Shown here piece after piece: positions 17,344-25,522 of a stretch of 64,000 nt of DNA. The notes beneath the pieces were generated by a model. The model was not told the origin of the DNA. It did no database searches and saw only the letters and a list, made by a program, of their open reading frames with translations. The translations under genes were made by a program, and so were the position numbers. Source of the DNA: Nocardia pneumoniae NBRC 100136 (GTDB lineage: Bacteria > Actinomycetota > Actinomycetes > Mycobacteriales > Mycobacteriaceae); the NCBI RefSeq assembly GCF_000308755.1, contig NZ_BAGF01000079.1:1-64000 (forward strand), written 5' to 3'. Every line of letters begins with the position of its first letter. The stretch's first letter is position 1.

Positions 17344-17898
17344 TCAGGACGTTGCGCGCTGCGCATGCCGGACGAGTCGGCGCAGCACCGCGGACGCACC
17401 GGACCGGAATTCGGCGTCGGCGATCAGTCCGTCCGGTCCGACGTCCTCGCGAAGCACCGGCAGGCGCACGCAGGCGTCGAGATCGATGTCGGCGCCTACG
17501 TACCCGAGCACGCTGCGCAGCGTCGCGGACGCGCCGTCGCCCCGGCCGTGCGGCGCGACCGTGATCCACGCGACCGGCTTCTCGTAGAGGTCACCGGTGC
17601 CCACTGTCCAGTCGAGCAGGTTCTTCAGACTGCCTGGCAGCGTGCCCGCGTATTCCGGAGTGCAGAACAGGACCGCATCCGATCCCGAGAGCTGTTCCCG
17701 CAGTGCGAGAACCGGCGGATGCGCCGAGCCGTCGTCGTCCGGGTTGAAAGCGGGCAATGCCGCGAGGCCGTCGTACCACCGGGTTCTGATCCCGTCCTGG
17801 GCGATCGCCGAGACCGTGCGCAATGCGGCGGAATTGGTGGACGCGGCGCGAGTGCTGCCGGATATCAACAGGACGACTGTCACATCGAACCCAACCAC
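17344..17898 (-). CDS. NAD(P)H-dependent FMN reductase
   Basis: 184 residues of flavodoxin-like fold. The FMN phosphate loop is SGSTRAASTNSAAL near the N-terminus, and the conserved LFCTPEYAGTLPGSLKNLLD (about 88-107) contains the P-E-Y and G-x-LK-N-xLDW features of the NADPH-dependent FMN reductase family (PF03358). Likely a soluble quinone, azo or flavin reductase. GTG at 17898 is used; GTG at 17883 would trim five residues. It lies downstream of rplA, separated by a strong hairpin. Confidence 0.85.
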   Translation of the reverse strand: MVGFDVTVVLLISGSTRAASTNSAALRTVSAIAQDGIRTRWYDGLAALPAFNPDDDGSAHPPVLALREQLSGSDAVLFCTPEYAGTLPGSLKNLLDWTVGTGDLYEKPVAWITVAPHGRGDGASATLRSVLGYVGADIDLDACVRLPVLREDVGPDGLIADAEFRSGASAVLRRLVRHAQRATS

Positions 17899-17930
17899 GG
17901 TGCCGGGCGAATTAGTCCGGAAACAGCGAT

Positions 17931-17957
17931 GGCGGGAACGCGAAACGCGTTCCCGCC
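17931..17957 (-). terminator. Terminator hairpin after rplA
   Basis: Perfect 12-base stem GGCGGGAACGCG with a three-base AAA loop, 25 bases past the rplA stop. The T-run is weak, so termination may be Rho-assisted. Confidence 0.7.
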
Positions 17958-17981
17958 ACCACGGTGGTGCTCAGGTGCTGC

Positions 17982-18695
17982 TTACGCGTCCTCGTCGAGG
18001 AGGTTGCGGGTGCGGTTCGGGTCCACCGGGATGCCCGGTCCGGTGTTCGTCGAGACCGTCACCTTCTTGACGTAGCGGCCCTTGGCGGTCGACGGCTTGG
18101 CGCGCAGGATCTCGTCCAGCGCGGCGCCGTAGTTCTCCACCAGCTTGGTGTCGTCGAAGGACGCCTTGCCGATGACGAAGTGCAGGTTGGCCTGCTTGTC
18201 GACGCGGAAGTTGATCTTGCCGCCCTTGATGTCGTTGACGGCCTTGGTCACGTCGGTGGTGACCGTGCCCGTCTTCGGGTTCGGCATCAGACCGCGCGGG
18301 CCGAGGACACGCGCGATGCGACCGACCTTGGCCATCTGGTCCGGGGTGGCGATCGCGGCGTCGAAGTCCAGCCAGCCGCCCTGGATCCGCTCGATCAGGT
18401 CCTCGGCGCCGACGGCGTCCGCGCCGGCGGCCTCGGCCTCGGCGGCCTTCTCGCCCGCCGCGAACACGATGACGCGGGCGGTCTTACCGGTGCCGTGCGG
18501 CAGGTTGACGGTGCCGCGGACCATCTGGTCAGCCTTGCGGGGGTCCACACCGAGACGCACGGCGACCTCGACGGTCGCGTCGGTCTTGGTGGTGGCGGTC
18601 TCCTTCGCCAGGCGCGCGGCGGCCAGCGGGGAGTAGAGCTTGGTGCGATCGACCTTCTCGGCCGCGGCGAGGTATGCCTTGCTTCGTTTTGCCAT
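17982..18695 (-). CDS. rplA: 50S ribosomal protein L1
   Basis: 237 residues. Contains the L1 signature in IARVLGPRGLMPNPKTGTVT and the family pattern GTVNLPHGTGK in the first domain; ends with a short acidic tail (LLDEDA). L1 binds 23S rRNA at the exit-site stalk and often represses the rplK-rplA mRNA. It follows rplK by 75 bases and is closed by a perfect 12-base hairpin. Confidence 0.98.
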   Translation of the reverse strand: MAKRSKAYLAAAEKVDRTKLYSPLAAARLAKETATTKTDATVEVAVRLGVDPRKADQMVRGTVNLPHGTGKTARVIVFAAGEKAAEAEAAGADAVGAEDLIERIQGGWLDFDAAIATPDQMAKVGRIARVLGPRGLMPNPKTGTVTTDVTKAVNDIKGGKINFRVDKQANLHFVIGKASFDDTKLVENYGAALDEILRAKPSTAKGRYVKKVTVSTNTGPGIPVDPNRTRNLLDEDA

Positions 18696-18770
18696 GATTC
18701 TCTGTCCTTGTGTGTGGTTCAGACGTGGTTATCGGGCCTGGCCGGCCCTCCCACCATGCGGCGAGTGCGC

Positions 18771-19205
18771 TCAGCCCTCGATGGTGATGCCCATCGAACG
18801 CGCGGTACCCGCGATGATCTTGGCCGCCTGATCGAGATCGTTGGCGTTCAGATCTTCCTGCTTGGTCTTGGCGATCTCGCGCACCTGGTCCATGGTCACC
18901 TTGGCGACCTTGTTGCGGTGCGGCTCGGCCGAGCCCTTCTGCACGCCGGCGGCCTTGAGCAGCAGCTTGGCGGCGGGCGGGGTCTTCAGCTTGAAGTCGA
19001 AGGACCGATCCTCGTACACCGAGATCTCGACCGGGATGACGTTGCCACGCTGCGACTCGGTCGCGGCGTTGTACGCCTTGCAGAACTCCATGATGTTGAC
19101 GCCGTGCTGACCGAGCGCGGGGCCGACCGGAGGGGCCGGGTTCGCCTGGCCGGCCTGGATCTGAAGCTTGATGATCCCGGCGAGCTTCTTCTTCTTGGGG
19201 GGCAT
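18771..19205 (-). CDS. rplK: 50S ribosomal protein L11
   Basis: 144 residues with the classical N-terminal thiostrepton/GTPase-centre domain (QAGQANPAPPVGPALGQHGV, both key prolines present) and the C-terminal rRNA-binding domain (KVTMDQVREIAKTKQEDLNA, then ARSMGI). The ATG at 19205 begins MPPKKKKLAG. Lies 97 bases after nusG in the standard secE-nusG-rplK-rplA order. Confidence 0.98.
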   Translation of the reverse strand: MPPKKKKLAGIIKLQIQAGQANPAPPVGPALGQHGVNIMEFCKAYNAATESQRGNVIPVEISVYEDRSFDFKLKTPPAAKLLLKAAGVQKGSAEPHRNKVAKVTMDQVREIAKTKQEDLNANDLDQAAKIIAGTARSMGITIEG

Positions 19206-19302
19206 CTTTCTTTCCTAGGGGTTTGGTGTCCTTGCTCTTTGCAAGTCGTGGGGACCGACCCGCTGGCGCGGGCGATGCATCCCGTCCGCCGACGGGCCGG
19301 AT

Positions 19303-20118
19303 CTAGATCTTCGCCACCTGGGTGAACGCCAGCTCGACCGGCGTCTCGCGGCCGAAGATCGACACGAGCACCTTGAGCTTCTGCTGTTCGGCGTTGACCT
19401 CGGAGATGCTGGCGGGCAGCGTCGCGAACGGGCCGTCCATGACCGTCACCGACTCGCCGACCTCGAAGTCGACCTCGATGACCGGCTTCGGCGCGACCTC
19501 GCCGCCCGCGGCCTCGGTGGTCGCCGCGGCTGCGGCCGCGGCCGGCTTCTTCTGCTGCTGCGCGGCCGGGACGAGGAACTTCACCACGTCGTCGATGGAC
19601 AGCGGGGACGGGCGCGAGGTGGCGCCGACGAATCCGGTGACGCCGGGGGTGTTGCGCACGGCGCCCCACGACTCGTCGTTGAGCTCCATCCGGACCAGGA
19701 TGTAGCCGGGCAGCACCTTGCGGTTGACGTGCTTGCGCTGGCCGTTCTTGATCTCGGTGACCTCTTCGGTGGGCACCTCGACCTGGAAGATGTAGTCCTC
19801 CAGGTCCAGGTTCTGCACGCGGGTCTCGAGGTTCGCCTTCACCTTGTTCTCGTAGCCCGCGTAGGAGTGGATGACATACCACTCGCCAGGGGCGCGCCGC
19901 AGCGCGGCCTTCATCTCGGCGACGGGATCGGCGGGCTCGGCGTCGACAGCAGCGGTGGGGGCGGACTCAGCGGGCTCCGATTCTTCGACCGGGGACTCGT
20001 CGGTCGCGAACTCCTCGACGGAGTCGGTGGGCTCGGCCACCGCGTCGTCGGCCGGGAACTTGTCGTGTGTGTCGTTCTCCGGGGTGCTCACTGGGGCACT
20101 CGCTTCCTGTGTCGTCAC
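19303..20118 (-). CDS. nusG: Transcription antitermination factor NusG
   Basis: About 271 residues. An acidic, low-complexity N-terminal extension of about 75 residues precedes the NGN domain (WYVIHSYAGYENKVKANLET, then RKVLPGYILVRMEL). An Ala-rich linker with QQQKK follows, then the KOW domain (VGESVTVMDGPFATLPASIS). NusG couples RNA polymerase to Rho or the ribosome. GTG at 20118 is preferred because AGAGGA lies at the right distance and V-T-T resembles the M. tuberculosis M-T-T start; ATG at 20124 is possible. The linker between NGN and KOW is long, as in mycobacteria. Confidence 0.96.
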   Translation of the reverse strand: MTTQEASAPVSTPENDTHDKFPADDAVAEPTDSVEEFATDESPVEESEPAESAPTAAVDAEPADPVAEMKAALRRAPGEWYVIHSYAGYENKVKANLETRVQNLDLEDYIFQVEVPTEEVTEIKNGQRKHVNRKVLPGYILVRMELNDESWGAVRNTPGVTGFVGATSRPSPLSIDDVVKFLVPAAQQQKKPAAAAAAATTEAAGGEVAPKPVIEVDFEVGESVTVMDGPFATLPASISEVNAEQQKLKVLVSIFGRETPVELAFTQVAKI

Positions 20119-20206
20119 GTACATCCTCTGCGTGCCGGGCCGGGCGCGGCGAATTGCTTCCGCCCGTGTCCGCCCCGGGATCGGCTACCGGCGTCGGCGC
20201 GTTCAG

Positions 20207-20593
20207 CTAGCCGAACAGCCAGTTGACACCCTTGATGAACGCCAGATCCAACCCGCTGATGAACGCGACCATGAAAATCACGAACACCAGAACAACGCTC
20301 GTATAGGTGACCATCTGCTTCCGGTTGGGCCAGATCACCTTGCGCAGTTCCGCGATGACCTCACGCAGGAACTTGATCAAACGCTTGAACGGATTACCCG
20401 GCTTGCGTTCGGCCCGATCGGTTGTCTTGGTTGCCTTCCGCGACGGGCGGTCGAGCGTGGCGATCGCGCCCGTGTCGGTCGCCGAGGACGTGCGAGTCCG
20501 CCGGGCGGACCGCTTGCCGCTCGGCCGAGTCGCTGCGGCGGTGCCATCGCCTTCGTCGGCATGTGCGCCGCGGCGAGTGTCCCGCTCGTCCAC
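20207..20593 (-). CDS. secE: Preprotein translocase subunit SecE
   Basis: 128 residues: a long basic, Arg/Thr-rich cytoplasmic N-terminus (about 1-70) typical of actinobacteria, the conserved amphipathic helix FLREVIAELRKVIWPNRKQM, and a single C-terminal membrane helix (TSVVLVFVIFMVAFISGLDL). SecE clamps SecY in the Sec channel. GTG start at 20593. It stands between tRNA-Trp and nusG as in M. tuberculosis. Confidence 0.95.
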   Translation of the reverse strand: MDERDTRRGAHADEGDGTAAATRPSGKRSARRTRTSSATDTGAIATLDRPSRKATKTTDRAERKPGNPFKRLIKFLREVIAELRKVIWPNRKQMVTYTSVVLVFVIFMVAFISGLDLAFIKGVNWLFG

Positions 20594-20624
20594 GTCGATC
20601 CTCTCTCGTCGCTGGCATCCAGGG

Positions 20625-20697
<73 letters not shown>

Positions 20698-20918
20698 TCG
20701 GTCGGACGGTGTGTGCTGTCCGACCACTCGTCGATATTCAGTTGTGCGCTGGTGTCACACAACACGCGCGCCACTCCGGCAGTTGCCGGCCCCGTCGGCG
20801 ATCCTCGCGAACCGCCTGGAACCAGCCCTACAGAGCAGCGCGCAGCGGCTGGTGACCCCAGAAACCCGAGTGTACGTTACCGTGCGCGCCAATAGCGAAT
20901 CAGGGTCGGCCGACCAGG

Positions 20919-21992
20919 TCAGGCCAGTTGCACCGTCGCGGTCGCGCGGCCGAAGATCTTCTTTCCCGCCGACTTCGCCACGATGGCCACGACCGCGGTC
21001 TTGGCCTCCGGATCCACCGACTTCACCTTACCGGTGTACTCGATCTCGGCGGCCTCGTCGCTACCCACGTAGACCGGGCTGGTGAAGCGAACGTTGTACT
21101 CCTTGACCGCGCCGGGATCGCCCAGCCAGGAGGTGATGAAACCGCCGCCGAGGCCCATGGTGAGCATGCCGTGGGCGACGACGTTGTCCAGGCCGACCAG
21201 CTTGACGACCTCGTCGCTCCAGTGGATCGGGTTGGCGTCGCCGGAGACGCCCGCGTAGTTGACCAGATCGCCGCGAGTGAGCCGGACGGTACGCGGAGGC
21301 AGCTCGTCGCCGACGGAGACGTCCTCGAAGCGGATGGCGTGCTTGGTGCGGATCCCCTCTGCGGTGGGGGCGACCGGCGCGGGGGTCTGGCTCGGTGTGG
21401 CTTCGCTGCGCGGGCGGTGGTCCGGGGCGTCCTCGCCGATGCCGTGCATGAGCACGTTGCGGACGGCGGCGGTGAGGTTCGGGTCGATGTCGCCGCCGCT
21501 GCGGCCCACCAGCGTGGTGTAGGTGGTGAGCACCAGTTCGTCGTTCTGGGCGGTGACGATGTTCTTGGTCACGATGATGTCGCCGCCGAAGGCCTGCCGG
21601 AACGAGTGCAGGTAGACGTCGCAGGTGAGTTGGTCGCCGACCTTGATCGGGCGGTGGAACTCCAGGATCTGGTCGGTCTGCATGATCTGGCTGAGGTCGT
21701 AGCCGGTGACGATCTGTTCGAACAGCTTGCGCTGGGCAAGGATGCCGACCAGGGAGATGAACGTGACCGGCGCGAGCAGGTTGTCGTAGCCGTAATCATG
21801 GGCCACGTCCTCGTCCCAGTGCACCGGGTGGTAGTCCTGCACGGCGCGGGCGTATTCCCGCACCTTCTCGCGGCCGACCTCGTAGTAGTCGTCGACGCGG
21901 TAGTGGTGACCGACCATCGCCGCGGCGTGGGCCGCCGGGTCGAGCGCCTCGCCCGTCTGGACCGCTTCGTCTGTACCGGTGTTGATTGTCAC
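20919..21992 (-). CDS. hadAB: Fused (3R)-hydroxyacyl-ACP dehydratase HadA/HadB
   Basis: 357 residues, carrying in one chain two hotdog domains that M. tuberculosis makes as separate subunits. Residues about 1-160 are the HadA/HadC-like FAS1-type domain (VGHHYRVDDYYEVGREKVRE, then HPVHWDEDVAHDYGYDNLLA). After a Pro/Thr-rich linker, residues about 205-357 are the MaoC-type HadB domain with the catalytic hydratase motif YAGVSGDANPIHWSDEV (Asp and His present). The enzyme dehydrates 3-hydroxyacyl-ACP in FAS-II during mycolate elongation. GTG at 21992 was chosen since it gives the expected N-terminus. It is placed between rpmG and tRNA-Trp, exactly where hadABC lie in M. tuberculosis. No separate hadC is seen nearby. 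Confidence 0.93.
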   Translation of the reverse strand: MTINTGTDEAVQTGEALDPAAHAAAMVGHHYRVDDYYEVGREKVREYARAVQDYHPVHWDEDVAHDYGYDNLLAPVTFISLVGILAQRKLFEQIVTGYDLSQIMQTDQILEFHRPIKVGDQLTCDVYLHSFRQAFGGDIIVTKNIVTAQNDELVLTTYTTLVGRSGGDIDPNLTAAVRNVLMHGIGEDAPDHRPRSEATPSQTPAPVAPTAEGIRTKHAIRFEDVSVGDELPPRTVRLTRGDLVNYAGVSGDANPIHWSDEVVKLVGLDNVVAHGMLTMGLGGGFITSWLGDPGAVKEYNVRFTSPVYVGSDEAAEIEYTGKVKSVDPEAKTAVVAIVAKSAGKKIFGRATATVQLA

Positions 21993-22072
21993 GGGAGGAC
22001 TGTACCTATCTGACCCCGATGCCACGGAGTCGGTGGAGCGCTCACCACCGCACCACACCGTGAAAATGCGTC

Positions 22073-22096
22073 AGGGCCGGACAAATGTCCGGCCCT
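22073..22096 (-). terminator. Hairpin terminator after rpmG
   Basis: Perfect 10-base stem AGGGCCGGAC with an AAAT loop, followed on the minus strand by GACGCATTTTCA. It lies between rpmG and hadAB. Confidence 0.6.
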
Positions 22097-22170
22097 CGCG
22101 GTGTCACGGCCCGAGATACCGGGATGCGACTCCCGGCGTCATTTCCCCGCGGCAGTTCACGCGTGGAGAA

Positions 22171-22341
22171 CTAGCGGGATTCGCGGTGCGCCCGGTGCGT
22201 GCCGCAATTCGGGCAGAACTTCTTCAGCTCGAGCCGATCGGGATCGTTGCGCCGGTTCTTCTTCGTGATGTAGTTGCGGTGCTTGCACTGCTCGCAGGCC
22301 AAGGTGATCTTTGGCCGGACATCGGTGGACTTCGCGGCCAC
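22171..22341 (-). CDS. rpmG: 50S ribosomal protein L33 (zinc form)
   Basis: 56 residues: [20 protein letters not shown] followed by a second pair in [13 protein letters not shown]. Two CxxC pairs make this the zinc-binding (C+) form. GTG start at 22341 with AAGAAGG six bases upstream. It sits between tRNA-Met and hadAB, matching rpmG2 in M. tuberculosis. Confidence 0.95.
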
Positions 22342-22385
22342 GATATGCCTTCTTTCCGGTACCTGATGGGCTTGATCGGTTGTGG

Positions 22386-22458
22386 TAGCGATGGCCGGAC
22401 TTGAACCGGCGACACAACGATTATGAGTCGTTTGCTCTACCGACTGAGCTACACCGCC
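22386..22458 (-). tRNA. metT: tRNA-Met (CAT)
   Basis: 73 bases on the minus strand, acceptor GGCGGTG with CATCGCT (two G-T pairs), anticodon loop CTCATAA (CAT). The acceptor start and T-arm GGTTCAAGTCC fit an elongator tRNA. The 3' CCA is encoded (22385-22383), unlike the neighbouring tRNAs. Confidence 0.93.
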
Positions 22459-22538
22459 ACGGCGTCGCATTGCCATGGTGCCGAGCCCAACCCGCGTACG
22501 GGAGCGATGCCGAGTCGGTCACCACCGGCAATCCGGCG

Positions 22539-22611
22539 AGCCCCCTAACGGAATCGAACCGTTGACCTTTTCCTTACCATGGAAACGCTCTGCCGACTGA
22601 GCTAAGGGGGC
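22539..22611 (-). tRNA. thrT: tRNA-Thr (GGT)
   Basis: 73 bases on the minus strand; acceptor GCCCCCT pairs perfectly with AGGGGGC, anticodon loop ATGGTAA (GGT), T-arm GGTTCGATTCC. CCA is not encoded. Part of the Tyr-Thr-Met tRNA series. Confidence 0.95.
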
Positions 22612-23101
22612 ATGACTACTCCCGCACCGAGCCCCAAACGCTCGACCCCAGCGCGGTGAAGTCTTGAACGAGGTTACACACTCACCGGTCTCAGCACCAA
22701 ACCGCGTGGTCAGAGGGGTATTTTCGACCGCGCGAACGCGGCGTGTCGGCAACGATTTCACGCTCATGCCCGGGCGACCACCGATGGCGACTTCGTCGCG
22801 AACCCGGGTAGCTCGGACGCATACCGGTGCGCGAACCGAAAATGCCCGGTCTCGCTTCACAAAAACGAGGGATGAACTAACGCCTCGCATCGAACGCCTT
22901 GCATACTGTGACACTGACGACACAAAGTGTTTTGCGATTGGTTCCACCGCGCCAGCCAAAGAGAACACACGCAACCAACCATCACCGGCATACCCACGAC
23001 CCGGACACACGCCCACCAACGCAACCACTGGAAGGGGGGTCCGGGGGGGCGAAGCCCCTCCGGGCGGGGTGTGGGGGTTGCACCCCCACAAGACACACAA
23101 A
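22612..23101. other. Gene-free stretch between tRNA-Tyr and tRNA-Thr
   Basis: About 490 bases with no credible gene. Its tRNA-Tyr-proximal end is a G-run-rich tract (about 23030-23100) with a GTGGGGGT/ACCCCCAC hairpin at 23081-23099. The open frames across it are of low complexity and overlap the tRNA-Thr, so they were not called. Confidence 0.5.
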
Positions 23102-23138
23102 GTGAGCCCTGTACGCGCTTTCCGCGTACAGGGCTCAC
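23102..23138 (-). terminator. Long perfect hairpin after tRNA-Tyr
   Basis: A 16-base perfect stem (GTGAGCCCTGTACGCG) with loop CTTTC, 14 bases past the tRNA-Tyr 3' end, followed on the minus strand by TTTGTGTGTCTTG. Strong intrinsic terminator. Confidence 0.8.
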
Positions 23139-23151
23139 CTAGCGAACGCCG

Positions 23152-23234
23152 TGGCAGGTGTAGGATTCGAACCTACGTAGGCTTTCACCGACAGATTTAC
23201 AGTCTGCTCCCATTGGCCGCTCGGGCAACCTGCC
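23152..23234 (-). tRNA. tyrT: tRNA-Tyr (GTA)
   Basis: 83-base class II tRNA with a long variable arm on the minus strand. Acceptor GGCAGGT pairs with ACCTGCC; anticodon loop CTGTAAA (GTA); T-arm GGTTCGAATCC. CCA is not encoded. Confidence 0.95.
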
Positions 23235-23409
23235 GTTCGCGCATTGTTTGTGCGCGCTGAGCAGAATACATCGAACCTGCACCCTGAATGCAAACCGGCT
23301 GGCTATCGGCCGTGCGGCGCGACTACCCTCGGCCCTGGCGGGTAGAACTGACGAGGGCCGGAAGCCTCCGGTTCAGATGACCTGTCGTCCGTCAGAACAG
23401 GAGCGCAGC

Positions 23410-23901
23410 GTGGCTGATTCGTCTTTCGATGTGGTGAGCAAGGTCGACCGGCAGGAGGTCGACAACGCCCTGCATCAGGCGGAGAAGGAGCTCAACACCC
23501 GCTACGACTTCCGTGGCACCGGCGCGTCCATCGAGTGGTCCGGGGAGGACAAGATCGTGCTCACCGCCGAGGCGGAGGAGCGGGTGAAGGCCGCGCTGGA
23601 GGTGTTCAAGGAGAAGCTGATCCGCCGGGACATCTCGCTGAAGGCGTTCGACGCGGGCGAGCCGGTGGCGTCCGGCAAGGTGTACAAGATCACTGGTTCG
23701 CTGGTGCAGGGCATCGATTCCGAGCACGCGAAGAAGATCTCGAAGAAGATCCGCGATGAGGGCCCCAAGGGCGTGAAGGCGCAGATTCAGGGTGATGAGC
23801 TGCGAGTGAGCAGCAAGAAGCGGGACGATCTGCAGGCGGTCATCGCGCTGTTGAAGGGCGAGGACTTCGGCATCGCGCTGCAGTTCGTCAATTACCGCTG
23901 A
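23410..23901 (+). CDS. yajQ: YajQ family nucleotide-binding protein
   Basis: 163 residues with the family start DSSFDVVSKVDRQEVDNALH and the conserved YDFRG, then DISLKAFD and SKKIRDEGPKGVKAQIQGD blocks. YajQ (UPF0234) proteins have two ferredoxin-like domains and bind nucleotides, including cyclic di-GMP in some bacteria; the role in actinobacteria is unsettled. GTG start with AGGAG seven bases upstream. Homologue of Rv0566c. Its end overlaps the convergent hemerythrin-fusion gene by 14 bases. Confidence 0.92.
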   Translation: MADSSFDVVSKVDRQEVDNALHQAEKELNTRYDFRGTGASIEWSGEDKIVLTAEAEERVKAALEVFKEKLIRRDISLKAFDAGEPVASGKVYKITGSLVQGIDSEHAKKISKKIRDEGPKGVKAQIQGDELRVSSKKRDDLQAVIALLKGEDFGIALQFVNYR

Positions 23902-24916
23902 CCGCGGGTCGCAGCGCGGCAGGTTCGGTCACGTTGAGGGCTTCGACCAGGGTGTCTTCCTCGTAGTCGAAGTGTGTTTCCAGTTCCGCTGCCAGGCGGT
24001 CGAATTCGGTGCGCAGCCGAGCCGGGTCGGCCGGTTCCGATGCGTCGAGCAGGGCCCGTAGCTCGGTCAGCGCCGCGGCCACCACGCCGTGTTCGCGATG
24101 CAGTCGCTCCACCACCGGCGCGAGTTCGGGCCGCAGCCGGACCAGAGCCGGAAAGACCCCGTCTTCGCTGGTGTGGTGCTCGCCGAGCGCGCCGCAGAAA
24201 GCGACGCAGTGGGCACGCAGATCCTGCGGGAATGCCGGTTCCGCCCTGGAGCCGGGTGCGCGGAGGTATTCGTCGAGACCCGTGCGGATGGTGGCGAGGT
24301 CGCGGCGCAACTGGGCATGCACCTGGCGGAGGTGATCGCCGATGGCCGCGGCACGCTGCTGAGCAGGCGCGGCCGCATCCGGTGAGCCGCTCATGAGCAC
24401 CCCCGCGGCTGCGCCCGCGACTGCCGCGGTGGCGCCCGCGCCCGCCAGGAAGCGCCGCCTGCGCAGCTTCGGCTCCGGTACCGGTTGCAGTGCGACGACC
24501 GGGATGATTCGCTCGGTCGCCGCTTGGTATGCCGCGAAGGCCGGATCGTCGCTCGCCTGTGCGGCGTAGTGGCGATCTCGTTCGGCGCCTTCGAGGATTC
24601 GGGCATGGGCGGGATAGGTCTCGATCCGATCCCCCGTGCCGATCTCCACGGTCACGTCCGCATTCACCCGCACGTTGTGAAACCAGGCGGGATGGGTGTC
24701 GGCGCCGGCGTTGGACCCGAACACGAGGACGCGCGCGCCGTCGCGGCGGTAGACGACCGGCACGGTGTGCCGACGGCCGGTTCTGGCCCCGACGGTGGTC
24801 AGCAGCAGGAGCGGCGCCCCTTCGAACATTCCACCGACCTTGCCCGCGTTGGCGCGGAACTCCATGATGATCGCGCGGTTGAAGTCCGCTGGCCCGGTGC
24901 GCTCCGGATCGGTCAT
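23888..24916 (-). CDS. Deazaflavin-dependent reductase fused to hemerythrin domain
   Basis: 342 residues with three parts. Residues 1-145 match the deazaflavin-dependent nitroreductase (Ddn, PF04075) family: LLLLTTVGARTGRRHTVPVV, then HPAWFHNVRVNADVTVEIG. Residues 150-182 carry LRRRRFLAGAGATAAVAGAA, which reads like a twin-arginine export signal but lies inside the protein. Residues 190-342 form a hemerythrin HHE four-helix bundle with ligand-like residues in GDHLRQVH, HHTSED, LHREH and THFDYEED. Expected chemistry is F420H2-dependent reduction plus a di-iron oxygen or NO sensing domain. ATG at 24916 was chosen; nine more residues are possible. Divergent from a marR gene, with a perfect operator between them. 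Confidence 0.85.
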   Translation of the reverse strand: MTDPERTGPADFNRAIIMEFRANAGKVGGMFEGAPLLLLTTVGARTGRRHTVPVVYRRDGARVLVFGSNAGADTHPAWFHNVRVNADVTVEIGTGDRIETYPAHARILEGAERDRHYAAQASDDPAFAAYQAATERIIPVVALQPVPEPKLRRRRFLAGAGATAAVAGAAAGVLMSGSPDAAAPAQQRAAAIGDHLRQVHAQLRRDLATIRTGLDEYLRAPGSRAEPAFPQDLRAHCVAFCGALGEHHTSEDGVFPALVRLRPELAPVVERLHREHGVVAAALTELRALLDASEPADPARLRTEFDRLAAELETHFDYEEDTLVEALNVTEPAALRPAVSGN

Positions 24917-24983
24917 GGCCGACGCCCCTTCCCGGCGCGGCACACTCGCCGCGACCGCTGGTTATAGCCTGGTGTCGAGATTG

Positions 24984-25006
24984 AATTTTGCTTTGCAAGC
25001 AAAATT
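24984..25006. promoter_or_regulatory. Perfect palindromic MarR operator
   Basis: AATTTTGCTT and AAGCAAAATT are perfect 10-base arms around TGC, in the 125-base gap between the reductase-hemerythrin gene and the divergent marR gene. It is AT-rich against a very GC-rich background, as expected for a shared operator and promoter region. Confidence 0.7.
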
Positions 25007-25041
25007 ATTTTGTGATCAAAGGCTATTGGGAGGTGTGAGGC

Positions 25042-25506
25042 GTGTCAAGCGAGGAGCGAGCGGGGCTCGGCGTCGATGAGGGCATCCGCACTCTGCTGCT
25101 GCTCATGCCCCGGGTGGTCGGACGGGCCAAGAAGCTGGGTGTTCCGCAGGAACTGGAATCCTTCTCACTCGCCCCTCGGCACCTGTCGCTGCTGGCCAAC
25201 CTGGTCTTCGATGGGCCGACCACGGTGACCGATCTGGCCGCGCGCTTGGAGGTGGCTCCGACGACGGTGAGCCTGATGGTCGGCGAACTCAGCAGGCAGG
25301 GTGTGCTCGAGCGCGCCGCGGACCCGGACGACCGCAGGCGCACCATCGTCGCCATCGCGGCTGCCCATGAGCAGTCGGTGCACAAGTGGCTGGGCCGCAG
25401 CGCGCGGGCTTGGCGAACGGTGCTGGAACCGCTCACACCGGAGCAGCGTCGATTGTTCGTCGAGACCTTCCGTGCCTACGAAGACCAGTTGGCCATGGAC
25501 GACTGA
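25042..25506 (+). CDS. MarR family transcriptional regulator
   Basis: 154 residues with the winged-helix core: RHLSLLANLVFDGPTTVTDL, recognition helix VAPTTVSLMVGELSRQGVLE, and wing RAADPDDRRRTIVAIAA. A GTG start is used (VSSEERAGLG). MarR proteins usually repress themselves and a neighbour, releasing on binding of phenolics or on oxidation. The perfect palindrome just upstream is the obvious target, pairing this regulator with the divergent reductase-hemerythrin fusion. Confidence 0.9.
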   Translation: MSSEERAGLGVDEGIRTLLLLMPRVVGRAKKLGVPQELESFSLAPRHLSLLANLVFDGPTTVTDLAARLEVAPTTVSLMVGELSRQGVLERAADPDDRRRTIVAIAAAHEQSVHKWLGRSARAWRTVLEPLTPEQRRLFVETFRAYEDQLAMDD

Positions 25507-25522
25507 CGCGAGCGCCGGGAAA

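Noticed and set aside
22519..23100. 193-codon minus-strand frame across the tRNA-Thr gap
   Set aside because: Runs through the tRNA-Thr and the G-run tract; starts in repeat-like sequence (GCNPHTPPGG) and lacks a ribosome site.
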